From contig LJUY01000053.1 of assembly GCA_001304015.1 (NCBI GenBank), positions 1-19,585 on the forward strand: a stretch of DNA of 19,585 bases. The letters run 5' to 3'. The DNA is from a candidate division Zixibacteria bacterium SM23_81. GTDB lineage: Bacteria > SM23-81. Under the pieces are notes generated by a model, which was not told the origin of the DNA, searched no databases, and worked only from the letters and a program-made list of their open reading frames with translations. This document shows, piece after piece, positions 1-5,833 of the stretch. Each line of letters starts with the position of its first letter. The stretch's first letter is position 1. Both the position numbers and the translations under genes were made by a program.

Positions 1-381
1 ATCTTCCAACTTATCGTAAAAATGATCCCCAACATCTATCATTTTATCAGAATGAAGGTCATTTGTCAAGCAATTTTGATAAATTTTCGCCGATTTAATG
101 GCTCCTTACCAGAGAGGTCGAAGATTAAAGAGCCAAATTCGCAACATTTTCTCTGATATCATTAATATGAGCCTTAGTATCAAAATGTTATGATAGCGTA
201 CAATGGAATTAATAGTCCCCTTATTGTTAAAAAAATGAGTGGGCAGCTTATTCTACCTTTGGGTGCAAAAAAGCACACCCTCCTGGTTACAGACCGCTTG
301 TCATTTCATCAAATTCCGTTAACCGCTCAATTCTATCAAATCAAAAATGCCTTCATTCATCATATCCCTTTTTAAAACCCC
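1..381. other. AT-rich stretch with no confident gene
   Basis: This stretch is markedly richer in A and T than the rest of the window and holds no reading frame that I recognise. On the minus strand one frame is open from a TAA at 106-108 to the left edge (about 35 codons, including an in-frame ATG at 42-40, reading MIDVGDHFYDKLED). A second minus frame around 181-127 reads DTKAHINDIRENVANLAL and then stops. Both have plausible residue composition, so a leftward gene starting near the edge, or the remnant of a frameshifted one, is possible but unproven. The short plus-strand frame at 190-375 lacks a ribosome binding site and resembles no known family. Confidence 0.3.
41..69 (-). promoter_or_regulatory. 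Possible leftward sigma70-type promoter
   Basis: On the minus strand, TTGACA (69-64) is followed after exactly 17 bases by TAAAAT (46-41). This is the same -10 hexamer and spacing as the rightward promoter at 382-410. It would drive transcription out of the left edge. It also lies inside the short open minus-strand frame that continues to position 1, so it may simply be coding sequence that resembles a promoter in an AT-rich context. Transcription would begin near position 34, too close to or past the ATG at 42, which argues against a simple promoter-gene pairing. Confidence 0.3.
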
Positions 382-410
382 TTGACAGGCGGTCACGGAT
401 GTATTAAAAT
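382..410 (+). promoter_or_regulatory. Strong sigma70-type promoter for the DUF4416 gene
   Basis: A consensus -35 box TTGACA (382-387) is separated by 17 bases from a -10 box TAAAAT (405-410). Transcription would start near 417, giving a leader of about 45 bases that contains the AGGGGAGG ribosome binding site (about 444-451) of the TTG-started gene at 461. A perfect -35, ideal spacing and a good -10 just upstream of a gene make this the clearest promoter in the window. No operator-like symmetry is obvious around it. Confidence 0.65.
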
Positions 411-460
411 CCAGGTGACTGCAGATACGTCCTCCTGAACTCAAGGGGAGGTCCCTCATT

Positions 461-1003
461 TTGGGAAAGGTCCACACACCGCTCCCCGTGAAGCTCATTT
501 GCGGGATGATCTTCACCGGCCAGGATGTCCTCCAGCATGCCGCCCAGCGCCTTCAGGTGCGTTTGGGATCCATCGATATCTATAGCGAGATCTTTCCCTT
601 CACCCACACCGCCTATTACAACCGCGAAATGGGTTCGGACCTGAAGCGAGTATTCGTTGCCTTTGCACAACTGGTTCGCTGCGAGCGACTCTCGGAGGTG
701 AAGATCTTAACCAATGGCCTGGAGGAAAATTTGGCCTTGGAGGTGTCGGGACAGCTACGGCGACGGATCAACATTGATCCTGGGTACCTGGAGGCCAGCA
801 AGCTGGTGCTGGCCAGCACCAAGAACTTCTCTCACCGCATCTATCTCAAACGGGGCATCTACGCCGAGGTTGCGCTCCAGTATCGCAACAACCGCTTTGA
901 ACCTCTTCCCTGGACCTACCCCGATTATCAGGATCCCAAGGTTGTGAAATTCCTTCGCAGAGTTCGTAAAGTTTACATGGAGCAGGTGCGTCAGGAACAG
1001 TGA
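461..1003 (+). CDS. DUF4416 family protein
   Basis: This is a 180-residue soluble protein with no signal peptide or membrane segment. It matches the DUF4416 family by its characteristic order of blocks: PVKLICGMIF near the N-terminus (about residues 9-18), GSIDIYSEIFPFTHTAYYNREMG in the first half, then EVKILTNGLE, the run INIDPGYLEASKLVLASTK, and a C-terminal PWTYPDYQ. The conserved acidic and aromatic residues suggest an enzyme or ligand-binding fold, but the family's function is unknown and I do not assign one. The start is TTG, chosen because AGGGGAGG lies about nine bases upstream and the family normally begins just before the PVKL block. The gene has its own strong promoter at 382-410 and is followed by more than 400 gene-free bases, so it is probably monocistronic. 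Length is typical for the family. Confidence 0.85.
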   Translation: MGKVHTPLPVKLICGMIFTGQDVLQHAAQRLQVRLGSIDIYSEIFPFTHTAYYNREMGSDLKRVFVAFAQLVRCERLSEVKILTNGLEENLALEVSGQLRRRINIDPGYLEASKLVLASTKNFSHRIYLKRGIYAEVALQYRNNRFEPLPWTYPDYQDPKVVKFLRRVRKVYMEQVRQEQ

Positions 1004-1041
1004 GCGTATTTCGTTTGTCGGTATCGAAGCGCGTTACGTGC

Positions 1042-1069
1042 GTCGCTGGTCGTAGGTCGGAAGTCGTCT
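1042..1069 (+). repeat. Heptamer array, GTCG-type (4 units)
   Basis: Four consecutive seven-base units each begin with GTCG (for example GTCGTAG and GTCGGAA), starting at 1042, 1049, 1056 and 1063. It lies in the 1004-1417 gene-free stretch, just after the DUF4416 gene. It shares its period, but not its sequence, with the arrays at 1195, 1280, 1329, 7925 and 8024. Confidence 0.6.
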
Positions 1070-1194
1070 CTTCTCCGATGAACCGTATAGCATCTTAACC
1101 ACAACCGATTCGCGAACTCCAATTGAGGTAATGAATTTCAACTCCGCCATGCGCTAAAAGCGGCTGGCCTATGAAGATATTCTGAGAATACTGC

Positions 1195-1229
1195 ATTTAA
1201 AATTGAAGATTGCAGATTGAATATTTTTT
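1195..1229 (+). repeat. Heptamer array, ATTGAAG-type (5 units), left arm
   Basis: Five consecutive seven-base units each begin with ATT (for example ATTGAAG and ATTGCAG), starting at 1195, 1202, 1209, 1216 and 1223. The array is the inverted counterpart of the one at 1280-1321. Both arms begin with GC followed by ATT units when read outward-in on their own strands, so together they look like the imperfect terminal inverted repeats of a small element of about 130 bases. No open reading frame lies between them. Confidence 0.6.
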
Positions 1230-1279
1230 AAAAGATGTTCACTCGCTGAGGTGATTTGTCCAGTCGGGGAGGAAGGGTC

Positions 1280-1321
1280 AATCTTAAATCTCAAATCTTC
1301 AATTTCCAATCTTCAATGCAT
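1280..1321 (-). repeat. Heptamer array, ATTGAAG-type (6 units), right arm
   Basis: Read on the plus strand there are six consecutive units beginning AAT (AATCTTA and AATCTTC among them), starting at 1280, 1287, 1294, 1301, 1308 and 1315. On the minus strand they read as ATTGAAG-like units in the same register as the array at 1195-1229. The array lies upstream of the radical SAM gene and is in frame with a spurious N-terminal extension of that gene. This is one reason to place the real start at 1418. Confidence 0.6.
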
Positions 1322-1328
1322 TTCTCCC

Positions 1329-1356
1329 CGATCCACGATCCACGAATTACGGAATC
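1329..1356 (+). repeat. Heptamer array, CGATCCA-type (4 units)
   Basis: Four consecutive units start at 1329, 1336, 1343 and 1350. The first two are identical (CGATCCA) and the next two are degenerate (CGAATTA, CGGAATC). The array follows directly after the inverted ATTGAAG-type arrays. It completes a 1004-1417 stretch that contains no gene, RNA gene or clear terminator that I can see. Confidence 0.5.
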
Positions 1357-1417
1357 TGAAAAACTTTCCTTGACTTTAGGGGCTTACAGGATTTATTTTG
1401 GGAATGGAGAAATTGTT

Positions 1418-2644
1418 ATGGGGCGGAAGATACGCTGGCGGACGGGATCGGGCCAGATGGACCATGAGGTCATCGAAGCCCCCACCCCACATATCCTCAT
1501 TGAGTCCCGCAAAGAGCTTCACGGCTGGTGGAGGGGTAAAAGGGAGTGTACCTCGGAGCGCCTGCTCATCAATCCCTACAACGGATGTTCCATAGACTGC
1601 TTTTGCTGTTATGCCAAAGCCCTCCCGGGCTATTTCCAGCTATTTCGCCAGCACCAAGTGGTCACCGTCTGTCGCGATTTCGATCAGGTTGTCTCTCGAC
1701 AACTGGATGATCTTCTGGTGGCCAGCTGTGGCTACCTCTCTCCGGTGACCGATCCCTTTCAGCCTGTGGAAAAACGCTATCGGCTATCGGAGAAGATTAT
1801 CGGGGAATTCGTTCAGCGGAACATCCCCATCGAGTTTATCACCAAGTCTCATTTCCGCCCCGAGGTGGTCCAGCTCCTGCGCAGGCAAAAGCACTCTTTC
1901 GGGCAGATTTCCATCCTGACCCCAAGGGAAAACCTGCGCCGCCGGTTGATGGCCGGAGGGGCAACCACCGATGAGCTCTTTGGCAACCTGCATCGCCTGG
2001 CCAAGGCGGGGATTCACGCCGTCTGCCGTATCGATCCCATCATCCCCCATGTCACAGACGATGCGGCTGACCTCTTCAGATTGGCGCGCAGAGCACGTGA
2101 CTGCGGTGCCAGGCACATCGTGGCCAGCATCATGGACATCCCTCGGAGGTTGGCCGCCGAGATTTTCCGCCACCTTAGCACCCTGGGAGACGGCCTGGTC
2201 TATCGGGCTAAAAACCTCTATCGGGAGCTTATAGACGGTTCCCTTCACGCTGACCTGGATTACCGGAGAGCCGTTTTCTCTCGCCTGCGAGAGGAGTGCG
2301 ACCGGCTGGGCCTGACCTTCGCCCTGTGCATGGAGTACCGTTTGGAGAAGAGTCGGCCTGTTGGGCTGAACGCCGAGTTCATGAGTTCCGTCAACTGCGA
2401 GGGCATCGATATCCCCGTTTACGTTAGGTCAGGAGACCAATTCCAGCCTGCCTCCGATTGCGATGGGGCTTGTCTCACTTGTCAGGTCCCCCGGTGCGGC
2501 ATCCAAGATCTGGCTATGGGAAGACCGGAGGCGGCTCGGCGAGACTTTTATTTACGGGACTATCGCCGCTGGAGCTGCGAGGTGTTGGCTCAGACTTCGC
2601 ATCAGAAAGGGCTCAACATCTGGGATTCCGTCCCAGAGAGATGA
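1418..2644 (+). CDS. SPL-like (spore photoproduct lyase family) radical SAM protein
   Basis: This is a 408-residue radical SAM enzyme of the SPL/Rv2578c-like group. NPYNGC leads into the cluster-binding motif Cys57-x3-Cys61-x2-Cys64 (CSIDCFCC), followed by Tyr65-Ala, as in SPL-type proteins. Such enzymes use a [4Fe-4S] cluster and S-adenosylmethionine for radical chemistry; spore photoproduct lyase repairs UV-induced thymine lesions. A TIM-barrel-like middle section includes FITKS, QISILT and IDPIIPH. Unusually, the C-terminus carries a second cysteine cluster, Cys348-x3-Cys352-x2-Cys355-x4-Cys360, which could hold another metal centre. The ATG at 1418 is chosen over an upstream TTG at 1256 because it has GGAGA at a proper distance and because the upstream extension is made of intergenic heptamer repeats. 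The stop overlaps the start of endonuclease V, implying coupled translation and a shared nucleic-acid-repair role. The substrate is not known. Confidence 0.85.
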   Translation: MGRKIRWRTGSGQMDHEVIEAPTPHILIESRKELHGWWRGKRECTSERLLINPYNGCSIDCFCCYAKALPGYFQLFRQHQVVTVCRDFDQVVSRQLDDLLVASCGYLSPVTDPFQPVEKRYRLSEKIIGEFVQRNIPIEFITKSHFRPEVVQLLRRQKHSFGQISILTPRENLRRRLMAGGATTDELFGNLHRLAKAGIHAVCRIDPIIPHVTDDAADLFRLARRARDCGARHIVASIMDIPRRLAAEIFRHLSTLGDGLVYRAKNLYRELIDGSLHADLDYRRAVFSRLREECDRLGLTFALCMEYRLEKSRPVGLNAEFMSSVNCEGIDIPVYVRSGDQFQPASDCDGACLTCQVPRCGIQDLAMGRPEAARRDFYLRDYRRWSCEVLAQTSHQKGLNIWDSVPER

Positions 2645-3330
2645 TGAGAATCCCGGTGGATATAACCCATGAATGGGATGTTTCGCCTGGATTGGCCATC
2701 CAGATTCAGGAGCGGCTGAAAGCACGTGTGGTCCTCTCCAACGGTTTTCAGCAACTGTCCCGCATTGGCGGCGCCGACGTGGCCTTTTCCCGGAAAAGGA
2801 ACAAGGTCTACGCGGTCCTAGTGGTTCTGGACTACGTGACGATGTCTGCGCTGGAAATGGTCTCTGGTGAGGGACCGGCCCGTTTTCCCTATATCCCTGG
2901 GCTGCTGACCTTCCGTGAAGGCCCGGTGCTGATGGAGGTCTTCAACCGACTGCGGAAGTGGCCTGATTTGATTCTCTTCGACGGTCAGGGCATCGCGCAT
3001 CCGCGAAGGTTGGGATTGGCCAGCCATATGGGCCTGTTGCTCAACACGCCTAGCATAGGGTGCGCCAAGTCACCACTGAGGGTCCAGTTCAAACCTCCAA
3101 AACGGGAGAGAGGTTCCCTATCCAAGATGATGTATGGGCATGAGCAGGTAGGCGTGGTTCTGCGCACCCGCGATGGGATTAACCCTCTGTATATATCACC
3201 GGGGCACATGGTCGATCTGCCCACCAGCGTTAAAGTGGTTCTGGACTGTGGACGGGGATATCGGCTTCCTGAGCCGACCAGAATTGCTCACATTCAGGTT
3301 TCACAAATGAGAAGACGAGATGAAGAGTGA
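2641..3330 (+). CDS. nfi: Endonuclease V (deoxyinosine 3'-endonuclease)
   Basis: This 229-residue protein has the length and all hallmark motifs of endonuclease V, which cuts the strand one phosphodiester 3' to deoxyinosine and starts repair of deaminated adenine; some homologues act on inosine in RNA. Metal-binding residues are visible: Asp46 in GGADVAF, Glu93 in PYIPGLLTFREGP, and Asp114 in DGQGIAHPRRLGLASH, matching Thermotoga maritima D43, E89 and D110. The wedge motif PYIPGL and the GCAKSPL stretch are intact. The start at 2641 makes an ATGA overlap with the upstream radical SAM gene; ATG at 2644 is an alternative one codon later. A longer in-frame extension exists upstream but would lie wholly within the preceding gene. 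The overlap indicates translational coupling. Its stop codon sits on the edge of the inverted repeat at 3329-3353. Confidence 0.95.
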   Translation: MMRIPVDITHEWDVSPGLAIQIQERLKARVVLSNGFQQLSRIGGADVAFSRKRNKVYAVLVVLDYVTMSALEMVSGEGPARFPYIPGLLTFREGPVLMEVFNRLRKWPDLILFDGQGIAHPRRLGLASHMGLLLNTPSIGCAKSPLRVQFKPPKRERGSLSKMMYGHEQVGVVLRTRDGINPLYISPGHMVDLPTSVKVVLDCGRGYRLPEPTRIAHIQVSQMRRRDEE

Positions 3331-3353
3331 ATTTTTTCTGCGGATGGAGCCTT
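3329..3353 (+). repeat. Left copy of 25-base inverted repeat around zinc-ribbon gene
   Basis: This 25-base sequence (core TTTTTTCTGCGGATGGA) begins at the last two bases of the endonuclease V stop codon. It matches the reverse complement of 3612-3636 at 22 of 25 positions. The two copies bracket the 63-codon zinc-ribbon gene at 3383-3574. I recognise no named repeat family. Confidence 0.7.
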
Positions 3354-3382
3354 CATCATAGATATGGGAGGGGGCAAGCGGA

Positions 3383-3574
3383 ATGGAAAAAGAGTATCCA
3401 CCGTGTATCAAATGCTCAGCGGGCCTTTTAATTCCACTTTCAGACTACGGCCGGGATGGGGCTCCCATCCAATATAAAGCATGGGTCTGCACCAATCCGG
3501 AATGCGGATTCAATATCAGAATCGATAACGGTGAGATCAGTTTCGGCAAATCCGTAGGGCAATCATATAAATAA
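3383..3574 (+). CDS. Small zinc-ribbon protein
   Basis: This is a 63-residue protein with four cysteines spaced as a zinc ribbon: Cys8-x2-Cys11 and Cys36-x4-Cys41, the second pair reading VCTNPECGF. It has no signal peptide or membrane segment. The ATG at 3383 is preceded by a purine-rich GGGAGGGGG (about 3365-3373), a good ribosome binding site. The spacing of both cysteine pairs and the flanking aromatic and glycine residues support a real folded protein rather than a chance frame, but the partner and role are unknown. It lies alone between two copies of a 25-base inverted repeat (3329-3353 and 3612-3636). It may have moved as a unit, or its transcript may be enclosed by a long-range stem. 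Confidence 0.7.
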   Translation: MEKEYPPCIKCSAGLLIPLSDYGRDGAPIQYKAWVCTNPECGFNIRIDNGEISFGKSVGQSYK

Positions 3575-3611
3575 CGCGATGACCCACATTTCGTGCTTTG
3601 GAAGGGAAAAT

Positions 3612-3636
3612 AAGGTTCCATCCGCGGAAAAAATCC
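3612..3636 (-). repeat. Right copy of 25-base inverted repeat around zinc-ribbon gene
   Basis: This is the inverted partner of 3329-3353, with 22 of 25 matches and mismatches only at positions 2, 11 and 21. It carries a CCGCGG palindrome followed by a run of six A (T on the minus strand). It lies between the zinc-ribbon stop and the YbbR gene; the rest of 3575-3685 shows no other feature. Confidence 0.7.
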
Positions 3637-3685
3637 TTAACCTCTATTTTTCTTTCCTGGGCGGCTTTCAGTCGGTGAAATCCAA

Positions 3686-4612
3686 ATGCGCGTGTGGTTC
3701 ATAGATAACCTGGCCATTAAAATCGGCGCCCTGCTCATCGCCCTGTTTCTCTGGTTTCACGCGGTCACGGAGAAGGAATATGAGGTGAGACGGCAGGTCC
3801 CGATCCAGATCACCGCCATTCCCAATGGATTGGTGCTGGCCAAACCGGTTCCGGCCGAGGCGCACATCCGCCTCAAAGGAAAGGGGAAACAACTTATCGC
3901 CCCCTATTTCAGCCGCATTCGCCTGACAGTCAGGGCCGATGGGGCCAAGAAGGGAACAAAGCAGATAAACCTTTCCCCGGAGCATGTCAATGTCCCCCAT
4001 GGACGAGGGACGGTGGTGGCAGAAATCCTCTCGACCCGGAAGTTGGAGCTGGAATTCGACTCCCTGATAAGGAAGAGAGTTCCTGTGCAATCCCGCATCA
4101 CGGTGGAGCCGTCCCAGGGCTTTGTCCAGGTGGGGCCCTTCACCTTTAATCCGGACAGCGTCTCGGTTCAAGGGCCTTCTCAGTATGTCAAACCCATCGA
4201 GTTCGTGACCACCGATTCCGCCAATTTCTCCGACGCTAAGAAATCCATTGCCGACGTATTGAGCTTGGTGGTCCCCGAGGGCTTCAATGTTACGTGCGTT
4301 CCTCAGCAGATCGAGACCACCATTGAGATCCAGCGTCTTGTCCAACGCACCATTGACGATATACCGGTGACGTTGACCAATGTCCCCAAGGGAATCTCCG
4401 CTCAACTCGAGCCCGACGTGATCTCAATCACCATCTCTGGAGGAGAAGAATATCTTTCCTCCTTAACCAAAGAGGACTTCTCGGTCTTCGCCGATTATCT
4501 TCGTGCTCGACGGGACCCTGACAATCGGATCAACGCCCGTGTCAACCTGCCTCTCGAGGTTGAGCTGACCGGCGCAGAACCACAGATGTTCAAGGTGATC
4601 ACGGGGAGCTGA
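3686..4612 (+). CDS. YbbR-like domain protein (CdaR-like)
   Basis: This is a 308-residue protein with a single N-terminal membrane anchor (about residues 7-28, AIKIGALLIALFLWFHAVT). After it come extracytoplasmic beta-rich segments in what look like three YbbR repeats (roughly 35-110, 115-205 and 210-300), marked by motifs such as VPIQI, VPVQSRITVEPSQGFVQVGP and IPVTLTNVPKG. In Firmicutes, YbbR proteins (CdaR) bind and modulate the diadenylate cyclase CdaA, and the genes are usually adjacent. No cyclase or glmM is present here; the next gene is tsaD. The ribosome binding site is poor (GGTGA-like), but no better in-frame start exists and the membrane anchor begins right after this ATG. The family call is good; a role in c-di-AMP control is inferred from the family only. 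Confidence 0.8.
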   Translation: MRVWFIDNLAIKIGALLIALFLWFHAVTEKEYEVRRQVPIQITAIPNGLVLAKPVPAEAHIRLKGKGKQLIAPYFSRIRLTVRADGAKKGTKQINLSPEHVNVPHGRGTVVAEILSTRKLELEFDSLIRKRVPVQSRITVEPSQGFVQVGPFTFNPDSVSVQGPSQYVKPIEFVTTDSANFSDAKKSIADVLSLVVPEGFNVTCVPQQIETTIEIQRLVQRTIDDIPVTLTNVPKGISAQLEPDVISITISGGEEYLSSLTKEDFSVFADYLRARRDPDNRINARVNLPLEVELTGAEPQMFKVITGS

Positions 4613-4665
4613 GGACACAACTACCGATGTAATGCTGCCTAGCTGCCGGAGTTCGTAACTTAAAT

Positions 4666-5700
4666 ATGCTTATTTTGGGCATTGAAACCTCCTGCGATGA
4701 AACTGCCGCCTCTGTTCTCGAGGACGGGCAAAAGATCCACTCCAACATCGTCCTGTCCCAGAGCATCCATCGAGATTATGGGGGCGTGGTTCCGGAGTTG
4801 GCGTCCCGGGCTCACATCAAGACTCTTATTCCCATCATCAGGAAGGCCCTGGAAGAGGCCAACGTGAGCCTCCGCGAGCTGGAGGCAGTGGCTGTAACCT
4901 TCGGCCCTGGATTGGTGGGCTCCCTCCTAGTAGGCCTCTCCGTGGCCAAATCCCTGGCCTTCTCTCTGAACATTCCCTTCATCGGCGTCAACCACATTGA
5001 AGGGCATATCTTTGCCAACTTTCTGGAACATCCCTATCTGAAACCGCCGTTAATCCACCTCGTGGTCTCCGGTGGACACACCCAGCTTCTCTATCAACCC
5101 GGCTTGGGTCAATACCGCCTCTTGGGGCAAACGCTGGATGACGCCGCTGGTGAGTCCTTCGACAAAGTGGCCAAAATGCTACAGATGGGATATCCTGGAG
5201 GTCCGGAGATCGATCGGCTTTCAATGGAAGGTGATCCCCATTATGTGAAGTTTCCCAGGGCTTATCTTGAGAAAGGCAGTCTTGATTTCAGCTTTAGCGG
5301 CCTGAAAACAGCCGTTTTGAACTATTTAGATAACTTCACCCGAGCTAAAATTCACAGCCGCCTGGCTGATATTGCTGCCAGCTTTCAAGCGGCAGTGGTG
5401 GACGTACTAGTGAACAAATGTTTTCTAGCCCTCTCACAACAAAATGTTCAGCGCCTAGCTGTGGCCGGGGGGGTTGCTTGCAACACTCAGTTGCGGAAAG
5501 AGTTGAAGCGAAGAGCCTGCGACAATGAGGTGGAACTTTTCTATCCCAGCCCACTGCTGTGCACTGATAACGCCGCCATGATCGCCGCCGCGGGTCACTT
5601 CCATCTGGAACACGGCCAGCGGTCATCCCTGGATTTGAACGCTGTGGCCAACATCAACCTGGAATCCCTTCTCCAGGAGTCTCCGAGATCATTTCACTGA
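4666..5700 (+). CDS. tsaD: tRNA N6-adenosine threonylcarbamoyltransferase TsaD
   Basis: This 344-residue protein is a full-length TsaD (Kae1/Gcp family). It transfers the threonylcarbamoyl group to A37 of ANN-decoding tRNAs together with TsaB and TsaE, using threonylcarbamoyl-AMP from TsaC. It opens with LGIETSCDETAASV (the nucleotide-binding ASKHA start). It has GPGLVGSLLVG and the metal ligands His110 and His114 in NHIEGH (E. coli His111/His115), then VVSGGHTQL, DDAAGESFDKVAKMLQMGYPGGPEID, FSFSGLKTA, AVAGGVACN and a C-terminal CTDNAAMIA with the conserved aspartate. The ATG at 4666 fits the family N-terminus exactly, although GGAG lies somewhat far upstream. It follows ybbR by 53 bases and may share its transcript. 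Confidence 0.97.
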   Translation: MLILGIETSCDETAASVLEDGQKIHSNIVLSQSIHRDYGGVVPELASRAHIKTLIPIIRKALEEANVSLRELEAVAVTFGPGLVGSLLVGLSVAKSLAFSLNIPFIGVNHIEGHIFANFLEHPYLKPPLIHLVVSGGHTQLLYQPGLGQYRLLGQTLDDAAGESFDKVAKMLQMGYPGGPEIDRLSMEGDPHYVKFPRAYLEKGSLDFSFSGLKTAVLNYLDNFTRAKIHSRLADIAASFQAAVVDVLVNKCFLALSQQNVQRLAVAGGVACNTQLRKELKRRACDNEVELFYPSPLLCTDNAAMIAAAGHFHLEHGQRSSLDLNAVANINLESLLQESPRSFH

Positions 5701-5723
5701 GAGAATCGGAAGGCATATTTTTG

Positions 5724-5771
5724 TTGACAAATGCAAGTTTTTATGTTACCCTAACATTATTGTAGTATAAT
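5724..5771 (+). promoter_or_regulatory. Probable promoter region for the secreted-protein gene
   Basis: Between tsaD and the secreted-protein gene there is a perfect -35 box TTGACA (5724-5729) with TACCCT 17 bases later (5747-5752). A perfect -10 box TATAAT lies further on (5766-5771), without a good -35 at the right distance. Either pair could be used. The stretch is AT-rich compared with both neighbours and is followed by the strong ribosome binding site AGGGAGGAG at 5821. Confidence 0.45.
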
Positions 5772-5833
5772 TTTTTTTGCTGCGCCTGTCTCTTCTGGTG
5801 CGGCATGGTATCCCCACAGAAGGGAGGAGTGAG

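Noticed and set aside
190-375. 61-codon plus-strand reading frame in the AT-rich leader
   Set aside because: No ribosome binding site, no family resemblance, and an AT-rich context where such frames occur by chance.
1256-1417. 54-codon N-terminal extension of the radical SAM gene from a TTG
   Set aside because: The extension is made largely of intergenic heptamer arrays; ATG 1418 has a proper ribosome binding site and fits the family N-terminus.
1004-1417. CRISPR array or tRNA in the gene-free stretch
   Set aside because: The repeats are 7-base units with no spacers, and no cloverleaf could be found by eye.
2458-2640. 61-codon N-terminal extension of endonuclease V
   Set aside because: It lies wholly inside the upstream gene in another frame, and EndoV proteins are about 225 residues; the ATGA overlap gives the right length.
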